Assembly: GCA_034698045.1 (NCBI GenBank)
Contig: JAQGAU010001227.1
Span: 1 to 20,488 of the forward strand
Length of the DNA: 20,488 bases
Direction: 5' to 3'
From: Paramacrobiotus richtersi
Lineage: Eukaryota; Tardigrada; Eutardigrada; Parachela; Macrobiotidae
Below the pieces are notes generated by a model, which saw nothing but the letters and a program-made list of their open reading frames with translations, had not been told where the DNA came from and did no database searches. Made by a program: the position numbers and the translations under genes. Each line of letters opens with the position of its first letter. The first letter of the stretch is position 1. Below are positions 9,947 to 19,900 of this stretch, one piece after another.

Positions 9947-10891
9947 GTCAGCCGTCGGTTTGCGAGCGCGCTGCTGTTTGCTCTACAAATCGTAAATGCA
10001 ACGAATACTCCATCAAATAGAATAGGTAGGAACGTCATCGTGAATTTCTGAATGAAAGTAATTTTATCATGGCACAGTCGCTGTTTGCGAAACGACAACC
10101 CTGAATACGTAAATAACAACAATGTTATTATATTAACATACATAATACGATGAGACGAAAGATGTAAAGTTTGAGTATCGCTGTGCCCTTCGATGTGCAG
10201 CAAACCCTGTCGAGTTAGATACATGAGCTAGAGACAAGTCGCGCTGTTTGTGGGTAATTATTCTTGACCACTGAACCGGCAATACGGAGATTGTGCTCGT
10301 GATGGTTGACCTTTGTTGACCCATTTGCTGTCCGTGTGATATTTTTGCATTTTTAAGCTCTGCCCTCTGATTCTAAGCTGAACTATCCGAACTATTTCGC
10401 TCCCCTTCGCCTAGAAAATATAGTACCATTTCTATCCAGTCTGCTAATTTTTGTCACACTTACCTTTTGACTGATCCGACGATTTTAGCACAGTCTACTA
10501 TACCTCTACTATTGATGCAGTATCTTATCAATTATCACTGCGGTACGGCACGGCTAATTTTTAATGGTAAAATCGATCAAACAACACGTCAAAATCATAG
10601 TCGCCATAGATCGACTAATCAAAAAATTCTGTTAAAGGAACTTACACACAGTAATGGAACAAAACAAGGATATCTGCAGCATGAGAGACCATTCCATACC
10701 GGTAAACTGGCTGCACCAAAGAACTGTATCGTAGGCGACGTCAAGCGCAATTCAGAACTGTCCATAGGCTATGACGACGGTTATAAAGACTTATGATAAT
10801 TTAGCATATTAACAAATAATACTACGTCACTGTAAACGAACATACGAACTAAAACACGGCCGTAAACGGCAATCGACCATATTCCACATTT
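9947..10891. other. Convergent intergenic region between ZF-C and ZF-D
   Basis: Its left part continues the fading right arm of the inverted repeat. Its right part (from about 10530) is the 3' flank of ZF-D, recognisable by blocks shared with ZF-B (GCACCAAAGAACTGTA, AACTGTCCATA on the plus strand). The 109-codon open frame at 10467-10796 is antisense to this flank and not credible as a gene. Confidence 0.4.
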
Positions 10892-12962
10892 TCATTTCTT
10901 CCCATTGAAAACAGCACGATTCTTGGTGTCGGTCCGATGATTTTTAGTGGGGTGCTTGTGTTTGCGGTGCAGGTCCAGATGGGGCTTGAAAAGAAAGGCT
11001 TCCGGGCACTCTGTGCATTTGTACTCCGAGGCCGGCTGCATCTCGGTCTTGGCTCGCTGACGCGGCTTTCCGCTCGTCGTCTGTCCTGGAGAGAACGGGT
11101 GCGTACGCTGAACAGGTTTCGTTAAGGCTCGACGGTTGACCGCTGAATCACCGCCACCGTGGCTGACACACGGAATACTGGAGTGTCCATCGGTTTTGGA
11201 CCGCGTCATTTTGGGGGATGGAATCTCTGCAGAGTGGAATTGCATCAGTCTGGTCAATAACTGTCGTTTTGCAAGGGAGACAATTCACACGTTATTGCTC
11301 ATGAAAATCCAAAAAAACTGTATTATCTGTGGAAAACTAGTTAATACATACTTAAATATATTAATTAAAAGCACTGATTTTAAAACCGTGCCAAAAGATC
11401 AGGGCAGTTTTATTCTAGGCCAAATGTCATTAGTCTAATTGTAATAATCTGGTAACCGAAATTCCCTCCGTCCTGGAGAGAATAACATGAAAGTTGGAAA
11501 AAGCAATAATGAAGGTCGTTTGAACTACTTTTCCTTCGGTAATGGAAAAACGCAAACTTTAATTGTACTGAACGTACTTTAAGGGTTATTGATAAATTAA
11601 CTAACGGAAATATTTAGGAAAACAACGAAAACTGAGACATAGAACACTGTGCTTCGTGACTGCATGTAAGAAATCTGTGTGCAGTATCCAGCCGCTGCGA
11701 AATTACCTGCGGACGGACTGCGACGTTTGTTTCGTGATCCCCTTTTCTTCCGCTGAGATGGCTCCAGATGCACCTTCAAATGCCAGTTATACGAAGAGTC
11801 GCTAGTTGTCGCGTAATCGCAGTCCGGGCATTTCTTTCCCCGTGCCCCATGACACATCATATGCTCCTCCAAAACCTTTCGTCCCTGCTTGATCTGCGGA
11901 CATTTCGGACACTTATAGGAGATTCGTTTCAGCGCGTCTCGCTGGACGATGATCCCCAGCTGACTAGCGGACGTGGCATTCTGGATCTTCGGGTGCGAAG
12001 AGATCGGAGTCGGTGCATGGATGGCGGTGGGGTCGGCCACAGTACGACCTCGGGCAATGTGGCTGGATAAACCGCGTTTACGCGGCTTTGGTGTTACGGG
12101 AGTGTGACGCGGCGCGGGACGAGATGTGCGGGCATCATCGACATTCGAGTCTTCGGACCCATCCGAGCTGGTTCCCGACTCCTCCACTTTGTCGTGATAT
12201 TCACGAGACGATGACGGAACTACAAGACCTAAAAAGTAGAAACAAAATAAACGTTCGAAGTTCTAACATCTCAGATTGTCAGTACATAACATGCCTTACG
12301 GCCGAAAAGTACGAAACGGTTATTTTCAGTTGCAGCAATACGGAATACCGTACGGTACGGTCTCTTGTAACAAGTCCTTACGTTTTGGAGCAGGGTGTCG
12401 GGCGATTTTGGAGCTTTTGGTCGGTGGTTTCGGTTGGGGAATGCCCCGTACGTCCTTGCCCATCCTCTTTCTCTGCTTCCCTGGCGGCTGATGCAGATGG
12501 CCCAGATGTCCGCGCATAGCTGCAAAGGATGTAAAAAACGAAAAAATGATAATAAAATTATGACAAGAAGAGGATAATGTCGAAAAACTGCCTCCTTACA
12601 TGCTCGACTCCCCAGCATCCCCCGCGGAAGAGGAACACTTCCTCGTTCGCTCTCGTCGTCGTCATCCGCAACAACCAGGGAATCTTTGTGTTCTTCGGCA
12701 GCGATTTCGTCGATGATTATCTTGTTAACCCGTCGCAGTACGGCCACTTTCCTGCCTGGAGGCAGCAAAGCCTTCACGGCCTTGATAATCAGTTCGATCG
12801 CTGTAAAAGTTCAAAACATGTTCACGAAATAAGCTGTAATTCCCACAAGCTTTCTGTAGCATTTTTATCCAAACTTTATGGAAAAAGCAGCAGCTATCGT
12901 AAATTACCTTCCGTGTCGTCATCTGGAATATTCGTTGGTTCTTTCCTTCTCAGTCGTGGCAT
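10892..12962 (-). CDS. ZF-D: three-finger C2H2 zinc-finger protein, 5 exons, 416 aa
   Basis: Coding exons: 12908-12962, 12600-12800, 12382-12519, 11707-12228, 10892-11226. Introns are 107, 80, 153 and 480 nt, all phase 1, GT-AG. An in-frame TGA 21 nt upstream supports the ATG at 12962. The leader is MPRLRRKEPTNIPDDDTE. The helical module reads AIELIIKAVKALLPPG then VAVLRRVNKII and is followed by an acidic run (DDDDESE). The linker, at 46 codons, is the longest of the four short copies and is strongly basic and Pro-rich (QRKRMGKDV, PKPPTKSSK). Fingers lie at about residues 238-258, 265-285 and 376-397. The C-terminus is extended (19 residues past the last His). The exon-4 tail is shortened (RNKRRSPSA), lacking the SESES found in ZF-B and ZF-C. 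It is convergent with ZF-C. Role inferred as for its paralogs. Confidence 0.85.
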
Positions 12963-13359
12963 GGCGTTGTCTTTCGGTCTTCACACAGTCACAGGGTAAT
13001 CTACACAAATCCAGAAAGAACTTTTAAGATTATCGCTAAGCAAAAGGTACCTCAGAAAATGGAAGAGAATATTACTGGAAAACTGTTCCTTGTAAATGAA
13101 ATCCGCAAAAAATACGACGGTTCCAAACAACCTCAACTCCAAACAAACTACCTGATTAACGGAACAGAAGCAGTGTAAAGATGGACGATTGCCTTGCAAA
13201 CAGCAATTTATGGAGCAGAAATGATAATTTTAATACTGAAAGGACCTTTGGAACATTCCAAACGAAAATGTATCAGAAATAAATACCGTTGCAGAACCGT
13301 GGCAAAACCAAGTTACGAACTGGCTGAAAGTAGTGTGTTGTTGTCTTGTTGAGCAGGCA

Positions 13360-13365
13360 TATATA
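13360..13365 (-). promoter_or_regulatory. Possible TATA box upstream of ZF-D
   Basis: TATATA in the minus-strand reading lies about 400 nt upstream of the ZF-D start codon, next to a block (13375-13435) conserved upstream of ZF-A. An acceptor-like TTTGTGTAG|ATTACCC at about 12999 would remove a 5' UTR intron and join a non-coding first exon near 13330 to the start-codon exon. This is inference from position and conservation only. Confidence 0.3.
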
Positions 13366-13374
13366 ACTTGCAAC

Positions 13375-13435
13375 TGCGGACTGTCGACAGCAAACTGCAC
13401 CGCGGCGTTGTTTACGTAACTGCAGCTGGCTTATT
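13375..13435 (-). promoter_or_regulatory. Upstream block conserved between ZF-A and ZF-D (ZF-D copy)
   Basis: Partner of the block at 2907-2960. Here the plus strand reads TGCGGACTGTCGACAG, then GCACCGCGGCGTTG and TTTACGTA. It contains the 10-bp palindrome CTGTCGACAG and lies next to the possible TATA box at 13360-13365. Confidence 0.4.
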
Positions 13436-14820
13436 AGTTTCTTTTCATGCATGTGATAGATAAGTTATCCTCCAGAATCAGGAAACTTCCGCCTAATCCT
13501 TTATGCAGTAAAAATCAGATTGGATTTGTCCCATGTTCGTACTCAAAAAAGCCAGCCGAATCAGACTCCGGATCGATCCTACAAAGCGCTTTCTTAGATT
13601 GTTTTTTGTATTCGGCTGCATTATGGCCAAACATACAACAGCAGTCAATCGGGCTGTACTGGACGATACCGAACCCATGACTTATGATTTCGTCCGGCTG
13701 TTCGAAGCATATCCATTCTCTGTATTTCCTTGACAGTTTTATGCTGGTAATTACCGTTGTTGGTGGAAGTAAACAATATGTACAATTCAGTGTCTAGCTA
13801 TAGTGCGCACAGTCACTGGTCATAAATTTGATGACCTTTAGTAACCAAAAGGGGATTAATATTGGACGTGGAGGTTCCAGTTTCCGTTCCAGTTTTCTGA
13901 TTTTTACAAATTTAGCGCGCGATCGATATCCACCAGTGAGGTTTTGTTGTATACCACGCGACATAAAACGAGATGTATCAGCGACATAGCCACATAGGCC
14001 ATAATAAGACTACACGGTTTTGGGATCTTTAGGTTTGACAAGAATGAAAATCGTTACTGTAATGATCAGTCAGCGACGCAAAGCTGATTTTCGGTTCTCA
14101 CCTAGCTGACATTAAATTTTAGTTTGTGATTATTCTTCCAGCTCCCAAAACGCTGTATCACATCTTACCAGCTTTTCCGCTACTAACAGAATTACAAAAA
14201 ATTTCTATTTGTATCTTTCACTGCAGGCGCTGCATCAGCAGTTAAATTCACGGGTCAAACAACCATACCATCATGGCCTTGGAAATTCGCAGTTCGATGG
14301 TGGGAACCACATTATTCCGCTATATGCCGACACACACGTAAAGTATGTATGTATTGTTTTCGGACAAAACAGAATCAGGATTCGATAATATCTATATAAC
14401 ACTAGGTACGCTATAAATGGCAAGCTGCAGTTGATTTTGTGCGCCAATCAGAGAATGTCCCCTCTGAAATCTGTTATTACTGATTGTAAATGGGACTTGT
14501 TTACTGTACATGAAACGGGTATACGGCAGAAAGTGTGCTGATGTTCTGCTGCAACTGCAAGATATTACATTTGCTGTATACGTGTGAAAAGCGAGATTCG
14601 TTCCCGTGATGAAGCAATTTTTGTTAAGTAGCACAATCAACCAGCTCATCCACGCACAGTCACTACATTTGGAATAAATTGTATTACCAACTTAATTTTA
14701 AACTTTATCAACTAAGAGTAAGGCAAAACACGCACTGTAATACAAGCAATACAAAACAGAGGAAAACATTGCCCAAAGAAATAAAAATTTTGGAAACAAA
14801 CGAAACTTATGGTACGTAGG
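13436..14820. other. Long stretch without recognised gene between ZF-D and the WAP-like gene
   Basis: No exon chain could be built on either strand. One open stretch on the plus strand (about 14143-14387) contains an acceptor-like CTTTCACTGCAG and a donor-like CACGTAAAG, but it has no start, no partner exon and no motif. The part just before 14821 is presumably the 3' UTR of the WAP-like gene; no canonical AATAAA was found there on the minus strand. Confidence 0.35.
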
Positions 14821-15586
14821 TTAACGGCGATTTTCGCAGTTGTAATTACACTTATCAAAGCAGCATGCTTCCGTGGGTTTGCACTGCTTATCCGACTGGC
14901 ATTTGAAGGCCTTGTCCTTCCGGGCACAAGCTTCGTCCAGTTTCTACAATCAAAGTGGGCACCTGTTTTTAGTTCATGCGTATAGTTTGAACTAACCACT
15001 CGTTGAGTTTCTGCGTAATTAGAATCTTATCTCAGTTTAAACGAACAACCTACCTAGTTTAGACGAATAACATAGACGAATAATGATGGTAGATAAATAT
15101 GGTAGATAAAGCTTTTTACTCACTTTGCACACCCGGAACGGAGGCGGCACACGCTTAACCCGGCTTACGAGATCCGCTGCAACGACAGAACAATGCATTA
15201 ATAATAATAATAATAATAATAATTTATGTAATGGGTAAGAAACCAGTTAGAAAAAGGAGATCAAGATGTTTACAGTATTAGTTAATTAAGTAGAACTGAA
15301 CCAAATGATATGTTTCGAATTTTATTCGGCGTTACTGTCGTCCATTGAATTATAACGGAGCACCTGGAAATCATTTCAAATCGGCGAATAAAATCTTCTA
15401 CGTTACGCAGCAATAAAAGCGGTTGTTTCCAAATTCATTTCAAAATTTCAGTTAAAACTGTGATCGTAGCAAAAACTAATTTGGATCCTACTTACGCGAA
15501 GGCAGCGAAACATTTTGTGTCGAGATCGTTCCGGCCAGCACAACCAGTCCGACAAATAGCAAATACAGCACACTGTAGCAGTTCAT
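14821..15586 (-). CDS. Small secreted WAP-like eight-cysteine protein, 3 exons, 88 aa
   Basis: Coding exons: 15496-15586, 15124-15176, 14821-14943, with clean junctions (C|GTAAGT, GCAG|CGG, AAA|GTGAGT, GTAG|AAA); phases 1 and 0 are consistent. Exon 1 encodes a signal peptide (MNCYSVLYLLFVGLVVLAG). Exon 2 contains VSRVKR, a dibasic site that could release the mature domain. Eight cysteines follow with the spacing C-x6-C-x8-C-x5-C-x5-CC-x3-C-x3-C, plus an Asp two residues after the third spacing cysteine (CQSDKQC). This is the layout of a whey acidic protein (WAP, four-disulfide core) domain, though the usual Pro after the first Cys is absent. Known WAP proteins are protease inhibitors or antimicrobial peptides; which applies here cannot be told. 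The protein ends just after the last Cys (CENRR). A TATA box lies about 105 nt upstream. It is unrelated to its zinc-finger neighbours. Confidence 0.78.
15199..15222. repeat. (TAA)8 microsatellite in intron 1 of the WAP-like gene
   Basis: Eight uninterrupted TAA units lie in the intron between the signal-peptide exon and the exon with the KR site, 23 nt upstream of that exon's acceptor on the minus strand. A site like this is expected to vary in length between individuals. Confidence 0.9.
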
Positions 15587-15690
15587 TTTCGTTAGTATGA
15601 AAGGTCATTCGAGCAGGTCAACTAACTCGCTGATAGTCTTGGAAGATCAACGGTGTAATACGTGTTTGCATAAAAACGGCCATGTGCCCG

Positions 15691-15698
15691 TTTATATA
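15691..15698 (-). promoter_or_regulatory. TATA box of the WAP-like gene
   Basis: The minus strand reads TATATAAA here, 105 nt upstream of the start codon of the secreted eight-cysteine protein. A start of transcription about 25-30 nt downstream (near 15662-15668) would give a 5' UTR of about 75-80 nt. The position relative to a well-supported first exon is the main support; the start site itself is not seen. Confidence 0.55.
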
Positions 15699-15719
15699 GC
15701 TGCAGTGAGTAGAAGTGGA

Positions 15720-16914
15720 ACATTATCAGTTCAGATCCTGTTTTTCTTGCCCAAATTGTCTGTCAAAATAAGAGAATAGTTTAGCGATTTTTGCAAGATG
15801 AACTCGTAGAGTATTGAATGCTCCCGTATGTATGGACTGGATTACAACATGGAATTGATTGGTATATGGCAATGGTGTCTTTAACACACAGGTTTGATAT
15901 ATAGAGCGCCATGAAGCAACAGGATGTGTTTTATTCTGTTCACAATAACCTTCGAGGCTGTCCATTGTGAGTGCCTCAGATTGCCTCTGGGTAATAAACA
16001 CAAATCTAGCTAGTTTCTCCTGACGCGTAGCTCCAGCGCATTCGACTATAATATAATCTCCCAAGCATTTCAAAAGATTTTATGTGGAAGGTAGACCCTG
16101 CGCTTGGGCATAGAACTGGACAGAATTAAAACGATCACTTTGTATTAAGCAACGGTCAATACAAACTGTTGACCTTTGTGGAGCGATTTTATGTTCCTCA
16201 AACAGTGTCACCGTTTCCGGATTCAAACACTGCCTGCAATTTTGTCCCAAACTTCATTATGAGCTGAATGACTCGATTTGTTTCGGTCCAAACATACTTC
16301 ATTCACGAGAAGATATCTCGTTAGTATCTGTGCCTATTCGGAAAAGTTTGAATCCAGAATTATCATTATGGTTCCGAATTTAAACCGTTGTTAAACAGAC
16401 GAACAGTGTTTGCTGGACGGTTCGCAGCGGAAAGGAACGAGCTGCCAGATAATGGTGCTTTTTTCTTGTAAACATGTACAGTTTTGCACATTTCCGACGT
16501 TCTGCAGGATGTTATCTCATACACCGAAGTTTAAACAGAATTTACTGCAGTAACTTGCAACAGGCCAGAATCATAGGAAACGTGTAAGTACTGCACTGTA
16601 CCTCTATATATAACCGGTAAATATTTATTGCGATACAGTAAATGCCACGTTCGTCGTACGGGAAAGCCGTAAATATTAGTTTGAAGACAAAAGTTTTCAA
16701 CCCCGTAACGATGTACACAATGACAGAAATAAGTATGTTATGTAAATATGAAACATTCATAAACTTTCATACCGTTAGATACATACAAATAAAGGCGGAA
16801 TCATGATTTCGCAGTCAAAAGACCGTCGAATCTTACGGTACCAATGGATTAGTACAGTAACTATAAAACTTCATGATGATGAGTACTGAAGAGCCTGTCT
16901 CCAGATGGGTCAGT
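15720..16914. other. Intergenic region between the WAP-like promoter and the ZF-E 3' end
   Basis: No recognised gene. A 115-codon open frame on the minus strand (15726-16073) has no known motif. The part near 16915 is the presumed 3' UTR of ZF-E. It is AT-rich, with no repeats or RNA genes noticed. Confidence 0.35.
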
Positions 16915-19900
16915 TCACAATGCATCCAGATGGTGCCGTTTCGCATGTACACGTCGACGGTGTACAATGAGACTTCCTTCGAAGTTAAAGGCCACTGGAC
17001 AATCCGAGCACTGAAACTTCTGTGTTTCCTCTTTGGATGCAGGAGGTGCGTTGGTTTCTTTGACCTCGTCGGGGCATATCGGATGCTCTCGCTGGACATG
17101 TTCCGCTATGGCTCGACAATTCTCTCCTCGATACGAGCAACTGGGATCCACACAAGGAAGCGCCGGCTGATCAGAATTCTTTGTCCGGAAAGTTTCGTCA
17201 TCTGCAAAGTGCAATAAACAGTTTGTCGACGAACCTATTAAGAGCAACAGTTCGCAAATGGACCGCTTCACAGCTGTAAACGTTAACGAATCCCGAAAGC
17301 TTTATGGTTACTTATTGTACACCTACGAGCATTCATCAATAATTTGATATAGTACTGTATGTATGCTGAGATCAACTTTCAGATAGTCGTCGGTTAACTC
17401 TTCATTCGTTCTGCTTACTTTTCTTTTACTTACTTTAACAAGATGATCGATTCTTATATTGAAAATTCGTTGTCATTTCATTTCGATATAAATTTTGTGA
17501 ATATCTGCAGGTGTTCGCTTCTAGTAATAGACGTATATCAGACTTGATCGCAAACCTGTTTCGCTCTCGTCCATGTCACATTTCCCAGTTTCCTTACGCG
17601 CCGACTGTTCCTCTTCAAGTACTTTAGGATGATACTTCAGGTGGCCATTAAAAACATGCTTCGAATCGGTGGCAAAGTCACACTTATGACAGCTAAACCT
17701 TCCATCGGCACCATGGTATTCCATGTGAGCGGCCATGGGATTCTTCTTCGGCTTCTTCTGGGGACACGACGGGCACTGGTATCCGGTAAGTCTGTTCCGT
17801 TCGTCCTGGATCTCAACTGGAGACATCACAATGCCCCGCTTTGTAGCAGTCGTCTTTGTAGAAACAGAACGGCTTCGGAGTGCACTCAGGCTGGATACTG
17901 ACGCGTCCGGAGGAGGGTGTGGAAACGGAGTGCTCGGGCGCTTGCGTAGAGAAGGAATGCCGAGATGTTTCGCTTTCAGAATACCTTTGATGCCGGGTGT
18001 CGTTAAAGATACGCCACGCGTGCAAGCATTCTTATGGTCATGATTGGAGACCTTGGCTGATCCTGCCACGCCCGGGGGCATCCCCACGCTTTGAAAACGT
18101 TTACGATGGATGGAGGGCGTTTGACTGGGACTTGCGACTTCTGCGGAATATGAGCAGCACGTTCTTAAACTGACTATTTGAACATTTTCCTCCTGTACTT
18201 ACGAATTTTGTTTCCGGAATCAACGGGATTTCGCGTACACAAAATCAATCGTATTCGTGGCTTAGCCATCGGCTGTTCTACATTTTCGATGGGCGCATCA
18301 CACACCACAGGATTCGCGCCTGAAACACAACAGCTGTAATCCACGCAAATTTTTAACTATCATGAAAAATGACATGCTGCATACTTTCTGCAGGATGTTG
18401 GCTGAGTTGCGACTGTGGAATGTTATCGGGTATTGGAATCTCGGACTGCGACGCAAGACCACTGTTTTGAGCACCGTGTTCCTGTGCCGGATTGAAGGCA
18501 CCCGAAATTCTACCAATCAGACCGCCCAGTACAGCATCTTTGCTGTTGTCCGGCACCCAGTCTTTCAAAATTATGAAAACTCCGATTAGGCCGCGTAGGA
18601 CTGATTCTCGGTTCTCCGACGGCAGCGCATCGTTGATTAGGCTGAAGATGCCGCTTATGGTCACCTCCTGACGAGCGAGTACTGAAACAGCACAATTTGA
18701 TTCTGAACGCAGTCAGGGTCAAATTGCTATCAGTCCAGTTAAATGATCGGCGGCGTTTACAGATTTTAGAGTCATTGTCGTAGTTCACATTGCCGCAAAA
18801 GTTTAACATCGTTCTAACGCTATCTGATAATGGACTGACCTGAAAATCTGGGAAAATTGCAGTATAATCAAGCCAGTTACTAACAACGAACATTACTGGC
18901 TAATTACATGCAGCCGACCCTTAATTGGATACAACAGAAACGGTATATGAATCAACAATCACTAATTAGTGACGATGTATAATGTGGACTTACGTTCAGC
19001 TTGTTCAGCTGGCTCTGGAATCTGTGGTCCATCTTGTGATTCAGAGTGTGGGCCGGGATCCGGTCGCCTGGTCACGTCGAGCGCTACGGTACCAGTTTTC
19101 CCGGCGTCCTTGTCACATGTGCTGGTTAATTGGTAGTCCGCACTGTCTACAACCTGCAAGGAATACAATTCCGTATCACTTTGATCTTGTTTCTATACAG
19201 CGTTTCTACGGTTCCGTTTAGCATTTTGAGAGCAAGGCTGCAGTAAACAATAATATGAAATGAATATGAAAGTACGACTGATACAGAAAAAGGCCATCAA
19301 TGGTACACATAGCTACATATCTGCAAATGTTATAACTTGTAATGAGGGATTACTTGTAGACAACAGGTATACCTCACAGTGATCCACCTCCATGTCCGAG
19401 CGGATTCCATCTTCTCCGTTTCCTGCACTTCCCACCTCGGTTTCCTCGGCAATCGGTGTCGTTGTTTGAGTTTGACAGTCTTTTTTCGAAGTACGGATAC
19501 CACGGCAGTTGTCGGCTGCAGTACTCATAACAGCGTCAACACTTTCTTCCGATTGTTGGAGATTCCCACCGCAGTCTTGCTTTTTCCCCGGCAAGTGTTC
19601 GCGTACCAGTGCTTCGCCTTGTACGTTGCCATCTGTAAGGCAAACATGGTCCGAACGCTGACTGACTACAATCCGCTCGGCGGAAACCGTTGTGTCCTTA
19701 GACCGATCAGGAAGGTCTGCCTTGACTGTTTCCGTGGAAGGCGTTAGTAACGGAGCGGGCCTAGTTGTCCGCGGAGTATACTGATTGTACTCGATACGTT
19801 TGTATGGCCGCGGGGAGTTAGCACGCGGAAAGGTTCTTTCAGACACATGGACTTGCCAATGGGATTGGGAAACATCTCGGTACGGGTAGCAAGATCCTCG

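Larger units (their letters stand above)
7315..10050 (-). repeat. Right arm of the inverted repeat (contains ZF-C)
   Basis: Partner of the left arm, separated from it by about 50 bp around position 7290. The intergenic part (7315-7764) aligns as reverse complement with 6831-7265: shared blocks include AACGCAAAAGAGCC, CAGTTTTTACCAG and CGAGACT. Small insertions and many substitutions show that the duplication is not recent. The 3' UTR of ZF-C matches that of ZF-B up to and beyond the poly(A) signal. Confidence 0.8.

Noticed and set aside
10467..10796. 109-codon open frame on the plus strand
   Set aside because: It lies antisense in the 3' flank of ZF-D, homologous to non-coding flanks of ZF-B and ZF-C where the frame is not kept.
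12013..12519. 168-codon open frame on the plus strand
   Set aside because: It is antisense to exons 3 and 4 of ZF-D, which have conserved fingers and splice sites; a shadow frame.
14143..14387. Open stretch on the plus strand with acceptor- and donor-like sites
   Set aside because: No ATG, no partner exons and no motif; probably chance.
15726..16073. 115-codon ATG-started open frame on the minus strand
   Set aside because: No recognisable motif, signal or splice context. It could be a real unknown gene, but length alone is not enough at this base composition.
16542..16760. 72-codon open frame on the minus strand with hydrophobic residues
   Set aside because: AT-rich region downstream of ZF-E; hydrophobicity follows from base composition.
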